Part shown: positions 34,552-42,655 of the stretch, in pieces
Position numbering within the stretch: the first letter of the stretch is position 1
Layout of the letters: every line of letters begins with the position of its first letter
Assembly: GCA_029265405.1 (NCBI GenBank)
Contig: JAJUJI010000006.1
Coordinates: 1-64,000 of the forward strand
DNA length: 64,000 nt
Origin: Clostridiales bacterium
GTDB lineage: Bacteria; Bacillota; Clostridia; Oscillospirales; Oscillospiraceae
Reading direction: 5' to 3'
Notes under the pieces: generated by a model
Told to the model about the DNA's origin: nothing
The model's input: the letters and a program-made list of their open reading frames with translations, nothing else
The model's database searches: none
Position numbers and translations under genes: made by a program

Positions 34552-35298
34552 TCAAGGCTCCACGAGTCTCAGTTCGATGCCGCCCTTGACGCCCAGCCTG
34601 TCTCCTATTATCACGAGCGCGCCGGAAACGCCGCGTATTCCCAGGGCCGCGTCCAGCGCGGGCTCTATGTCCTCCGCCGTCCGCACCAGGTTGCCGAGAA
34701 AGGTGGCGGCGGCGTCGGCAAGGGCGCAGTCCGCGGCGACGATCAGAGCCGCGTCTGCCTTGCCGAAGCTGACGGAGTGGCCGACGGTGCCGGAGGAGGT
34801 GCAGATGCCCAGGCCGTCCTTCGGCAGCACGGCCACGGCAAGCCTGCCGCCAAGGGGGCTGCTTCCGGCGTGTACGGCGACCAGCCGCTCGCGGGAGGAG
34901 CGAAGGAACACGTCGCCCCCGTTTTCTACTATCACCTCGTCGGATTGCGGCAGCAGGGCGCGGCCCACGTATTCGGCTATGGCGCCCGCCACGGCCGCCA
35001 TGGGGCCGACGGAGGCCGCCTCTCCCGCCCTAAGCATGGCGGAAACCAGCTCCGTTTCCGTGCCGTGGGGCTTGATGGGCTCAAAGGAGACGGCAAAGCG
35101 GGGCCTTGCAGCAATGGCGGCCTTGATTTCGGCCCGGGCCTTCAGCACGGCGGCCAGAGCCTCCTTTTGCAGAAAGCGCCTTGCGCCTATGTGCAGGTCC
35201 GTTTCCCCGGCGCTTACCCGGAAATAGACGAGGTCCCCGGCCCTGTGCAGCGCCCTGTAAGCCCTGTCGGCGTAGGGGTCGAATATCCCGTCCTTCAT
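34552..35298 (-). CDS. UPF0280 (COG2122) ApbE-like protein, likely sulfide assimilation/homocysteine factor
   Basis: The 248-residue protein has the UPF0280 pattern: DPYADRAYRALHRAGDLVYF near the start, then AVAGAIAEYVGRALL, VIVENGGDVFLRS, and a final TSSGTVGHSVSFGKADAAL, which resembles ApbE-type FMN transferase folds. In Methanosarcina a COG2122 protein is needed for efficient sulfide use in homocysteine formation. Here it is the last gene of a three-gene operon with the other two parts, 33 bp behind the NIL-ferredoxin. The upstream site (AAGG) is weak, suggesting coupling to the gene before. Confidence 0.88.
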   Translation of the reverse strand: MKDGIFDPYADRAYRALHRAGDLVYFRVSAGETDLHIGARRFLQKEALAAVLKARAEIKAAIAARPRFAVSFEPIKPHGTETELVSAMLRAGEAASVGPMAAVAGAIAEYVGRALLPQSDEVIVENGGDVFLRSSRERLVAVHAGSSPLGGRLAVAVLPKDGLGICTSSGTVGHSVSFGKADAALIVAADCALADAAATFLGNLVRTAEDIEPALDAALGIRGVSGALVIIGDRLGVKGGIELRLVEP

Positions 35299-35331
35299 GG
35301 CCTTGCCGCCCGGAGCGAGCCGCCCGCTTCC

Positions 35332-35760
35332 TCAGGACTCATTTCCGTTGTATATGTCCACCCGAACCGCGCCGGTGGGGCAGGCCTTTACGCACATCTC
35401 GCATACAACGCAGCTTTCGTTGTTGAAGCTGAGTTCAGCGGTAACCGGATCAAGGGTGAGGGCCTTGTGAAGGCAGACGGCGGTGCAGGCCCCGCAATGC
35501 ACGCAGGAGGCGTCGTTCCAAACTATGGCCTTGGATAGTATTTTGACCCTGACGTTGCGCTCCGCGGCGTAGGCCAGGGCGCGCTCTATGTCCTCGGCCT
35601 CCCCCGTCAGGTCCATTATCATCCTGCCGCCCCTTCCGGGCATAATGTCGGCCTGCAAAATGGAGAATACGAGGCCGAACTTGGTGGCGAAAAGGTGGAC
35701 GAAGGGCTTTTCCGTGTCCGTCGTGTTGAATTGGAGCCTCACCTTCACCGATTTTTGCAT
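35332..35760 (-). CDS. NIL domain-ferredoxin fusion
   Basis: The 142-residue protein has an N-terminal NIL-type ligand-binding domain (about 1-75; VKVRLQFNTTDTEKPFVHLF) like that of MetN methionine importers. A two-cluster 4Fe-4S ferredoxin follows, with CVHCGACTAVCLHKA and CVVCEMCVKACPTGA. This NIL-Fer form is the known partner of COG1900 proteins in anaerobic homocysteine synthesis, probably supplying electrons or sensing a sulfur amino acid. ATG 35760 follows AAGGAAGGA; an upstream in-frame ATG at 35781 lacks a site. It is 57 bp behind the COG1900 gene. Confidence 0.93.
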   Translation of the reverse strand: MQKSVKVRLQFNTTDTEKPFVHLFATKFGLVFSILQADIMPGRGGRMIMDLTGEAEDIERALAYAAERNVRVKILSKAIVWNDASCVHCGACTAVCLHKALTLDPVTAELSFNNESCVVCEMCVKACPTGAVRVDIYNGNES

Positions 35761-35817
35761 TGCGGCTGTCCTTCCTTTCAATCGTTTTGATGCCGAGGGC
35801 TTCGCGGCCCGCCTTTG

Positions 35818-36969
35818 CTATCTTTCAAGCAGGGGCTTCTTCACCGTGTCAAGCTGGAGCCTGGCGGACGGCTCGGTCAAAAGGAAAACGCCGCTTTGGA
35901 CTCTCGCCTTCAGCACCGCCGCGATCTCCCTGGCCTTCTTTAAGCTGGACAGAGGAGCCGTCGGCACCTTCTTCCCGTTTAGCTCTATCTCGCCGCTCCT
36001 AAGCTCGGCATAGCTGACCTTTTCCCTGAGAACGGGGCGCTTGCGCAGGGGAACGGAATAGTCGTATACCTCGGTATACAGCTCGTCGTTGGGGCGGGCA
36101 AGCTGGGCCAGCAGGTCCTCGTCAAGCACCGGGAAGGGTATGCCGATGCCGACAAAAAGGGAAACTCCGTATTTATATATGCGCGCGGCCCTGATATAGT
36201 CCGTGCTCATCTTTTTCATATCTCCTATGAGGGCAAGGGTCGCCCCGCCGAAGGAGCTCGTTCCGTCGGAATACTCCGTGCGCGAGGGGAAGCACTGCGT
36301 GCCCTCCCAGACCACGTAGCCCTCGGCCCCGCCAAGAAATACGCGGGTGCCTATGCCTATCGTGCGCAGCTCCGGGTCCTTCAGCAGGGGGCTGAGCTCG
36401 CCTGAGGTGGCATAGGTCGCGTTGGCGCAGCGGGGAAGAAGCGTGCCCATGTAGGTGTGAAGCACCCTCTCGGAGCTGTTGGAGGCGCAGGAATAGTTCT
36501 GGTAGGCGTTGCGCGGGTTGAACATGAAGCACTGGTTCATGTCCTCAAGGCGCACCGCCGTATCCAGCTCCCGGCGGGGATAGCAGTCCGTCCCGTATGA
36601 GCGGGCGGAAAGGCGTATATCCTTACCGGCTATAAGGTCCTCGATGACGTGGGCGCCGCCGTACTCCATGCCCCGTGTGGAGCTGAGCTCCGTTGCGCCT
36701 ATGTAGCAGTCCACTGCGGCTATGCCCGCGTATGCTGGCACGTCGTTGAGAGTCACTCCAGACATTCGGATGAGGGGTTCTCCGTGGCCGAAGTTGAGGA
36801 AAGCGCCGCTGGAGCACATGGGGCTGAAGGTGCCCGTGGTGACCACGTCCACCCGCCTGGCGGTTTCCCTGACGCCGTGGGTTTTGGCCATCTCTATGAC
36901 CTCCTCGGCCGTCAGAACCACGGCTTTTCCCTCTTTGATTTTTTCGTTGATTTCGCTTACGGTTTTCAA
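35818..36969 (-). CDS. COG1900/DUF39 homocysteine biosynthesis protein
   Basis: In methanogens this protein replaces a homocysteine residue-forming sulfhydrylase: it helps convert aspartate semialdehyde and sulfide to homocysteine. The 383-residue protein has VVTTGTFSPMCSSGAFLNFG with Cys52 and YGTDCYPRRE with Cys129. From memory, two essential cysteines in the Methanosarcina protein have the same spacing. Other landmarks are YQNYSCASNSSER and GGAEGYVVWEGTQCFP. The start is TTG 36969 with GGAGGGG 7 bases upstream. It leads the operon with the NIL-ferredoxin and COG2122 genes under its own promoter. Confidence 0.92.
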   Translation of the reverse strand: MKTVSEINEKIKEGKAVVLTAEEVIEMAKTHGVRETARRVDVVTTGTFSPMCSSGAFLNFGHGEPLIRMSGVTLNDVPAYAGIAAVDCYIGATELSSTRGMEYGGAHVIEDLIAGKDIRLSARSYGTDCYPRRELDTAVRLEDMNQCFMFNPRNAYQNYSCASNSSERVLHTYMGTLLPRCANATYATSGELSPLLKDPELRTIGIGTRVFLGGAEGYVVWEGTQCFPSRTEYSDGTSSFGGATLALIGDMKKMSTDYIRAARIYKYGVSLFVGIGIPFPVLDEDLLAQLARPNDELYTEVYDYSVPLRKRPVLREKVSYAELRSGEIELNGKKVPTAPLSSLKKAREIAAVLKARVQSGVFLLTEPSARLQLDTVKKPLLER

Positions 36970-37022
36970 GAACAGACCCCTCCGTCATTCAAATATGCCT
37001 GGCAATAGCTGCAACTTATAAT

Positions 37023-37050
37023 ACTATACGCCTCGATATGCGCATGTCAA
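37023..37050 (-). promoter_or_regulatory. Promoter of the COG1900 operon
   Basis: On the minus strand TTGACA (37050-37045) and TATAGT (37028-37023) are 16 bases apart, about 53 bp before the TTG start. I see no S-box or T-box of normal length between them. Confidence 0.7.
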
Positions 37051-37128
37051 CTGTGGGAGCTTGTATTTTATAAAAAAAGTAATATAATAATGCCGCGTAT
37101 GCTTTCGCGTTTGAGAAAGGGCTTTGCA

Positions 37129-37602
37129 ATGAGAAAGGAAGCAGGGGAACTTCTGGGGCTGATGCTGCGCCGCGATATCGGGGGGCTGCTCATCAGGCCG
37201 ACAACCAACAGGCTGCTGCAATTTATTAGAGCCGCCTTCGTGGGCGGAACGGCGTTTGCGGCCGACGCGGGCCTGCTGTGGGCCGCCGCGGCCCTGGGCC
37301 TGCACTACCTGCTTGCGGCGGTGATAGGGTTCATAGCGGGAGTGACGGTGAATTATATACTGTCGAAGCTGCTGGTATTTAAAAGCAACGCGGCCAGAGT
37401 AGGCAAGGCCATGGAAATATTTGTGTATGTGCTGGTCAGCGCGGTGGGCCTCGGCCTTACAGAGCTGTTCATGGCCTTTTTTACGGAAAGGATGGGCCTG
37501 CACTACATGCTGTCAAAGGTGGTTTCGGCCCTGCTGGTGTTCGTTTGGAATTATTGCAGCCGCCGCGTTATAATTTATAGAGAAAAAAAGCCTGACTGTT
37601 AG
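37129..37602 (+). CDS. GtrA-like family membrane protein
   Basis: The 157-residue protein has four hydrophobic helices and the GtrA pattern: LLQFIRAAFVGGTAFAADAG, then AAVIGFIAGVTVNYILSKLL with the conserved Asn, and a C-terminal VVSALLVFVWNYCSRR. GtrA proteins are thought to flip or help move lipid-linked sugars. ATG 37129 has AAAGGG 8 bases upstream; ATGs at 37090 and 37099 have no site. It lies between divergent COG1900 and the purine operon and seems independent of both. Confidence 0.88.
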   Translation: MRKEAGELLGLMLRRDIGGLLIRPTTNRLLQFIRAAFVGGTAFAADAGLLWAAAALGLHYLLAAVIGFIAGVTVNYILSKLLVFKSNAARVGKAMEIFVYVLVSAVGLGLTELFMAFFTERMGLHYMLSKVVSALLVFVWNYCSRRVIIYREKKPDC

Positions 37603-37665
37603 AGCTGATAATAAGAGCGGCCTTAGGGACGGCAACACTGTATAAGCTGCCGGGGCCGCCGCGCC

Positions 37666-37694
37666 TTGACAAGGGGCCCGGCCGTTGCTAAAAT
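37666..37694 (+). promoter_or_regulatory. Promoter of the purine operon leader
   Basis: Perfect TTGACA (37666-37671) and TAAAAT (37689-37694) are 17 bases apart. The first gene, purE, starts 342 bp further on, leaving a leader of roughly 335 nt. Confidence 0.7.
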
Positions 37695-37699
37695 GATTG

Positions 37700-37832
37700 C
37701 GGCGGAGCTTTAATCCGGTACCGAGATGCCGGCAAGACGGGCAAAAAAATATGGCGGCGGCGCGGCGGAGCGGCGCCCGCGCTCGGTTTTGTTTTTAGTC
37801 TTGCGGTTTTCGGCTGGCGGCAAGACTTTTAT
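37700..37832 (+). promoter_or_regulatory. Candidate attenuator, proximal part of purine operon leader
   Basis: AGTCTTGC (37797-37804) can pair with GCAAGACT (37820-37827), which is followed by TTTTAT: a terminator-like stem. The same bases can instead pair with an upstream copy, GCAAGAC (37732-37738), giving a mutually exclusive fold. The upstream copy lies beside a hairpin CCGG-TACCGAGATG-CCGG preceded by CTTTAA, which resembles a PyrR-binding loop but differs at two core positions. The effector is unknown. Confidence 0.45.
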
Positions 37833-37920
37833 CGTTTGAAGGGCGGTGTTTGGCGTTGAGCTTATTCTTCCCCGTTTCATGCGCTGCGGAGCCACGCCGC
37901 CGCGTTTTCAAAAATAAGGC

Positions 37921-37982
37921 GTGAGCGCCGAATAACCCCGGCTCACGGGCGCAGTCCGCCCGTCCAAGCCGGTTTTTTATTA
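37921..37982 (+). terminator. Terminator/antiterminator pair just before purE
   Basis: CCGGCT (37938-37943) pairs with AGCCGG (37967-37972), enclosing a GGGCG/CGCCC stem, followed by TTTTTT: an intrinsic terminator. GTGAGC (37921-37926) can pair with GCTCAC (37941-37946) and would break the terminator stem. This terminator lies between the only promoter I see and purE, so it probably attenuates the operon. Confidence 0.6.
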
Positions 37983-38036
37983 TATGCCGCGCTGGGGGCT
38001 TGGACTGTGCGCGGCGGCGGAGAAGGGGAGAATGAT

Positions 38037-38531
38037 ATGAAGAAGGTAGCCGTCATAATGGGAAGCGACAGCGACGCGGCCCAGGTCGGAAAAGCGGTAG
38101 ACACCCTGAAGGAGTTCGGCGTACCCGTTGAGGCGCACGTCTACTCCGCGCACAGGACGCCGGAGGAGGCCAGGCGCTTCGCGGCGCAGGCCAGGGAAAA
38201 CGGCTTCGGCGTCATCATAGCGGCGGCGGGCATGGCCGCGCATCTTGCGGGGGCTATCGCCGCCAACACCACCTTGCCTGTGATAGGCATACCCATAAAA
38301 TCGGGCGCGCTGGACGGGATCGACGCGCTTTTGTCGACCGTGCAGATGCCCTCGGGCGTGCCGGTGGCCACGGTGGCCATAGACGGCGCGGTAAACGCCG
38401 CCCTGCTCGCCGTGCAGATACTTGCGGTGTCGGACGAGGGCCTTGCGGAGAAGCTCAGGGAGCGCAAGGAGAGCGCCGCCGAAAAGGCAAGGAGCGCCGA
38501 CCGCAGGATAGCCGAGCAATTCAATAAATAA
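38037..38531 (+). CDS. purE: N5-carboxyaminoimidazole ribonucleotide mutase
   Basis: PurE (class I) converts N5-CAIR to CAIR in purine synthesis. The 164-residue protein has VIMGSDSD at the phosphate site, [10 protein letters not shown] with the catalytic His, [15 protein letters not shown], and [23 protein letters not shown] 38037 follows AAGGGGAG; the in-frame ATG at 38007 is not supported. purK is not adjacent. It is the first gene of the purE-M-N-AICARFT-D-L operon. Confidence 0.97.
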   Translation: MKKVAVIMGSDSDAAQVGKAVDTLKEFGVPVEAHVYSAHRTPEEARRFAAQARENGFGVIIAAAGMAAHLAGAIAANTTLPVIGIPIKSGALDGIDALLSTVQMPSGVPVATVAIDGAVNAALLAVQILAVSDEGLAEKLRERKESAAEKARSADRRIAEQFNK

Positions 38532-38552
38532 CTTTGGATGGGAGTGGTCTGT

Positions 38553-39560
38553 ATGGCCGTCTCTAGATCGGACAGCTACGCGGCGGCGGGCGTGGATATT
38601 ACCGCCGGCTACAGGGCGGTGGAGCTGATGCGCGCCCACGTGGCCAGAACTATGACGCCCGGAGCCCTGACGGACATAGGCGGCTTCGGCGGCCTGTTCG
38701 AGCTGGACTTGACCGGAATGGCGAGGCCCGTTTTGGTCAGCGGGACAGACGGGGTCGGCACGAAGCTGAAGCTGGCCTTTTTGCAGGACAGGCACGACAC
38801 GGTGGGCATAGACTGCGTGGCCATGTGCGTTAACGACGTAATATGCTGCGGGGCCCGGCCCCTTTTTTTCCTGGACTATATAGCCTGCGGCAAAAACGTG
38901 CCCGAGCGCATAGCCTCAATAGTCGCCGGCGTTGCCGAGGGCTGCGTGCAGGCAGGCTGCGCGCTGGTCGGCGGCGAAACGGCGGAGATGCCGGGCTTTT
39001 ACCCGGAGGACGAGTATGACCTTGCGGGCTTTGCCGTCGGCGCGGTGGACAAGTCCAGGATACTGGACAAGAGCGCCGTCGTCCCCGGCGACCTTATGAT
39101 AGCCCTGCCCTCCTCCGGAGTCCATTCCAACGGCTTTTCGCTGGTGAGGAGGGTTTTTTCCGAGGAGGAGCTGAAGGGCGAGCTGGGGGCCAGGCTGCTG
39201 ACGCCGACAAAAATATACGTAAAGCCCGTCATGGCGCTGCTTGACTCCGTAAGGGTCAAATCCATTTCCCACATAACCGGCGGCGGCTTCTACGAGAACA
39301 TACCCAGGGCCCTGCCTGAGGGCGCGGGCGTGAGGATAGAAAAGGCCGCGATAAGAACGCCGGAAATATTCGGCCTCATCGCCTCGGCCGGAAAAATACC
39401 GGAGAGGGACATGTTCAACACCTTCAACATGGGCGTTGGCCTTTGCCTGACGGTGGCGAGGGAGGAGGCCGACAGGGCCCTTGCGGTATTGAAGGAAAGC
39501 GGCGAGGAGGCCTATATCCTCGGCGAGATTACCTCAAGCGGGGAAGTGGAGATATGCTGA
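38553..39560 (+). CDS. purM: Phosphoribosylformylglycinamidine cyclo-ligase
   Basis: PurM closes the imidazole ring to form AIR with ATP. The 335-residue protein has the family start [30 protein letters not shown], the ATP-site [15 protein letters not shown], and [18 protein letters not shown] 38553 is preferred because GGGAG lies 9 bases upstream; ATG 38538 (five codons more) contains that site. Its stop overlaps the purN start. Confidence 0.97.
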   Translation: MAVSRSDSYAAAGVDITAGYRAVELMRAHVARTMTPGALTDIGGFGGLFELDLTGMARPVLVSGTDGVGTKLKLAFLQDRHDTVGIDCVAMCVNDVICCGARPLFFLDYIACGKNVPERIASIVAGVAEGCVQAGCALVGGETAEMPGFYPEDEYDLAGFAVGAVDKSRILDKSAVVPGDLMIALPSSGVHSNGFSLVRRVFSEEELKGELGARLLTPTKIYVKPVMALLDSVRVKSISHITGGGFYENIPRALPEGAGVRIEKAAIRTPEIFGLIASAGKIPERDMFNTFNMGVGLCLTVAREEADRALAVLKESGEEAYILGEITSSGEVEIC

Positions 39561-40159
39561 AGGTCCGTATAGCGGTTCTGGTTTCCGGCGGCGGAACGAA
39601 CCTTCAGGCGCTAATAGACGCGGAAAGGGCGGGAGAGCTCAAAAGCGGCGAGCTTGCCCTTGTCGTGTCGTCGCGCTGCGGCGCCTTCGCGCTGCAAAGG
39701 GCCGAGGCCGCCGGCATCCCCGCGTTCTTTGCCGCCAAGGAAGGCTTTGAGGAAAAGCTGTCGGAGCTTCTGGCGGAATACGGGATAGAGCTGATAATAC
39801 TGGCCGGCTTTCTGCGCGTTTTAAGCCCGGAGTTTACCGCCAAGTGGCCGAAACGGATAATAAACGTGCACCCCTCGCTCATACCCTCCTTTTGCGGGCC
39901 GGGCTGCTACGGCCTGAGGGTGCACGAGGAGGTTCTCAGGCGAGGAGTTAAGATAACCGGAGCTACGGTGCATTACGCCGACGAGGTCGTGGACGGCGGC
40001 GAGATAATATCGCAGAAGGCGGTAAGGGTCTATAAGGGCGATACGCCCGAGACGCTGCAGCGCCGCGTAATGGAGCGGGCCGAATGGAAGCTGCTGCCCA
40101 GGGCGGCGGAGCTGGTGTCAAAAAAGCTGCTTAAGGAGCGGTCACGGCAAGGAGCATGA
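39554..40159 (+). CDS. purN: Phosphoribosylglycinamide formyltransferase
   Basis: PurN formylates GAR using 10-formyl-tetrahydrofolate. The 201-residue protein has VLVSGGGTNLQALID, the catalytic region INVHPSLIPSF with Asn and His, and TGATVHYADEVVDGGEII with the catalytic Asp. The ATG overlaps the purM stop by seven bases and follows GGAAGTGGAG. An insertion FCGPGCYGLRVHEE replaces the more usual FxGxxAHEQ, a minor variant. Confidence 0.96.
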   Translation: MLKVRIAVLVSGGGTNLQALIDAERAGELKSGELALVVSSRCGAFALQRAEAAGIPAFFAAKEGFEEKLSELLAEYGIELIILAGFLRVLSPEFTAKWPKRIINVHPSLIPSFCGPGCYGLRVHEEVLRRGVKITGATVHYADEVVDGGEIISQKAVRVYKGDTPETLQRRVMERAEWKLLPRAAELVSKKLLKERSRQGA

Positions 40160-40189
40160 GCGCGAGAGAAACTTATCGAGGTGGTCTGA

Positions 40190-41311
40190 ATGAAAGAGTT
40201 TGAGCTTAAATACGGCTGCAACCCAAACCAGAAGCCCGCAAGAATCTACATGGAGGACGGCGGCAGCCTTCCGGTGGAAATACTGGGCGGCCGGCCCGGC
40301 TATATAAATTTTCTGGACGCTCTCAACGGCTGGCAGCTTGTCAGGGAGCTGGACGAGGCGCTGGGCCTGCCGGCTGCCGCCTCCTTCAAGCACGTAAGCC
40401 CCAGCTCCGCGGCCATAGGGCTGCCTCTGGGCGAGGCGCTCAAAAGGGCCTGCTTTGTGGACGATATAGACGGGCTGGACGATTCGCCCCTGGCCTGCGC
40501 CTACGCAAGGGCCAGAGGGACAGACCGCATGTCCTCCTTCGGGGACTGGGTGGCGCTCTCCCGGCCCTGCGACGAGGTGACGGCGAGAATAATAAGGCGC
40601 GAGGTATCCGACGGGGTCATAGCGCCCGGCTACTCGCCCAAGGCGCTTGAGATATTGAAGGGCAAGAAGAAGGGCGGCTACAACGTAGTCAGGATAGATC
40701 CCTGCTACGAGCCGGCGCCGCTGGAGAAAAAGCAGGTGTTCGGCGTCACCTTCCAGCAAGGGAGGAATGACGTGAAGATAGGCCCGGAGCTTTTTAAAAA
40801 CATAGTGACGAAAAACCGGGAGCTTCCGCCGGAGGCGGCGAGGGACCTGACGGTTTCGCTGATAACGCTGAAATATACCCAGTCCAACTCGGTCTGCTAC
40901 GCACTGGACGGGCAGGCCATAGGCGTGGGAGCGGGGCAGCAGTCGCGCATACACTGCACCAGGCTGGCCGGGGACAAGGCGGACAAATGGCTGCTCAGGC
41001 AGAGCGACCTGCTTCTTGGCCTGTCCTTCCCAAAGGATATGGGCAGGGCCGACAGGGACAACGCCATAGACGTCTACATCGACGAAATGCCCAAGGAGAA
41101 AAAGCGCGAATATCTTGATAAAATAAAAGGAGTTGCCCTGGGGAGCGACGCTTTCTTCCCCTTCGGGGACAATATAGAGCGCGCGAGGCTCAGCGGCGTG
41201 TCCTATGTGGCGGAGCCTGGCGGCTCCGTGCGGGACGACGCCGTGATCGAGGCCTGCGACAAATACGGGATTGTGATGGCCTTTACCGGCGTGCGGCTGT
41301 TCCATCACTGA
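40190..41311 (+). CDS. Stand-alone AICAR transformylase (PurH C-terminal type)
   Basis: This enzyme formylates AICAR to FAICAR. The 373-residue protein carries only the transformylase part of PurH: ASFKHVSPSSAAIG with the catalytic Lys-His, LKYTQSNSVCYA and GVGAGQQSRIHC. The IMP cyclohydrolase domain of normal bifunctional PurH (about 510 residues) is absent. A separate cyclohydrolase must then exist elsewhere, since none is in this window. GAGGTGG lies before the ATG. It sits between purN and purD as purH normally does. Confidence 0.93.
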   Translation: MKEFELKYGCNPNQKPARIYMEDGGSLPVEILGGRPGYINFLDALNGWQLVRELDEALGLPAAASFKHVSPSSAAIGLPLGEALKRACFVDDIDGLDDSPLACAYARARGTDRMSSFGDWVALSRPCDEVTARIIRREVSDGVIAPGYSPKALEILKGKKKGGYNVVRIDPCYEPAPLEKKQVFGVTFQQGRNDVKIGPELFKNIVTKNRELPPEAARDLTVSLITLKYTQSNSVCYALDGQAIGVGAGQQSRIHCTRLAGDKADKWLLRQSDLLLGLSFPKDMGRADRDNAIDVYIDEMPKEKKREYLDKIKGVALGSDAFFPFGDNIERARLSGVSYVAEPGGSVRDDAVIEACDKYGIVMAFTGVRLFHH

Positions 41312-41322
41312 GGGAGGGCTTT

Positions 41323-42600
41323 ATGAAGGTAATGGTTGTCGGCGGAGGCGGCAGGGAACACGCGATAATTAAGGCCCTGAAGAAAAACCCCGCCATTGAA
41401 AAGCTTTACGTCCTGCCCGGCAACGGCGGCATGGCCGCCGACGCCGAATGTGTGGACATAGGGGCCAAGGACATCGAAAAGCAGGTGGACTTCGCCCTGA
41501 AAAACCGGATAGGCTACGCCGTGGTGGCGCCGGACGACCCGCTGGTGCTAGGCGCGGTGGACGCGCTGGAGGCTGCGGGCATACCCTGCTTCGGGCCGAA
41601 CAGGGCCGCCGCCCTTATAGAGGGCAGCAAGGCCTTCGCCAAGGGCCTTATGAAAAAGTACGGAATACCCACGGCGGCCTACGAGGTGTTCGACGACAAG
41701 GAGAAGGCCCTTGCCTATATCGACGGGCAAAAGCCTCCCATAGTCGTTAAGGCCGACGGGCTGGCGCTGGGCAAGGGAGTCGTTATAGCGGGCAGCAGGG
41801 AGGAGGCCAAAAGGGCCGTCGTTTCCATGATGGAGGAGCGCAGGTTCGGCGACAGCGGCCTGAGGGTGGTCATAGAGGAATTTCTCGAGGGGCCGGAGGT
41901 GACGGTGCTGTCGTTCACGGACGGGAAAACGATAGTGCCGATGGTGTCCTCAATGGACCATAAGCGCGCCCTGGACAACGACGAGGGACCCAATACCGGC
42001 GGCATGGGTGTGATTGCGCCGAATCCCTTTTATACCCCCGAGATTGCCGCCAGGTGCATGAGCGAAATATTTCTGCCCACGGTCCGTGCCATGAACGCCG
42101 AGGGGCGCAGGTTCAAGGGCTGCCTGTATTTCGGTCTCATGCTGACAGAAAAGGGGCCGAGGGTGATAGAATACAACTGCCGCTTCGGGGACCCCGAAGC
42201 CCAGGCGGTGCTGGCGCTGCTTGAAAGCGATTTGTTTGATATCATGAGAGCCGTGACGGAGGAAAGGCTGTCCGAGGCGGAGGTCAGGTTTTCCGGCGGA
42301 GCCTCCTGCTGCGTCGTGGTGGCTTCACAGGGATATCCGGAGAAGTACGAAACCGGCTATGAGATAGCGCTGCCGGACGAGCCGGGCGAAGGCGTTGATA
42401 TATACGTCGCCGGGGCCAGGCTTGATAACGGGAGGCTGCTCACCTCCGGAGGCAGGGTTTTGGGCGTCACGGCCGCGGCGGGAAGCCTCGGCGAGGCCGT
42501 TGAAAAGGCCTACCGCGCGGCGGAAAAGGTGCGCTTTGAAAACGCCCGCTACCGGAAGGATATAGGGAAAAGGGCGCTGGAAGCCGCGCGCCGGGAATGA
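41323..42600 (+). CDS. purD: Phosphoribosylamine-glycine ligase
   Basis: PurD joins glycine to phosphoribosylamine with ATP. The 425-residue protein is an ATP-grasp enzyme: MKVMVVGGGGREHAI at the start, GPNRAAALIEGSKAFAKGLM, VVKADGLALGKGVVIA in the ATP lid, and GFGDPEAQ-like NCRFGDPEAQAVL at the metal site. GAGGGAGG lies before the ATG, 11 bp after the previous stop. Confidence 0.97.
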   Translation: MKVMVVGGGGREHAIIKALKKNPAIEKLYVLPGNGGMAADAECVDIGAKDIEKQVDFALKNRIGYAVVAPDDPLVLGAVDALEAAGIPCFGPNRAAALIEGSKAFAKGLMKKYGIPTAAYEVFDDKEKALAYIDGQKPPIVVKADGLALGKGVVIAGSREEAKRAVVSMMEERRFGDSGLRVVIEEFLEGPEVTVLSFTDGKTIVPMVSSMDHKRALDNDEGPNTGGMGVIAPNPFYTPEIAARCMSEIFLPTVRAMNAEGRRFKGCLYFGLMLTEKGPRVIEYNCRFGDPEAQAVLALLESDLFDIMRAVTEERLSEAEVRFSGGASCCVVVASQGYPEKYETGYEIALPDEPGEGVDIYVAGARLDNGRLLTSGGRVLGVTAAAGSLGEAVEKAYRAAEKVRFENARYRKDIGKRALEAARRE

Positions 42601-42655
42601 CGATCGCGCCGGAGGGAGGGCGGCTCCCGCCGGCGCGGCTTTTAGGATGGTTTGA

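Noticed and set aside
34516-35538. 340-residue plus-strand frame
   Set aside because: It is antisense to the COG2122 and NIL-ferredoxin genes and lacks any motif.
37700-38036. Known purine, ZTP or ykkC-type riboswitch before purE
   Set aside because: None of the conserved core sequences I know for these aptamers is present; only the switch-like stems are supported.
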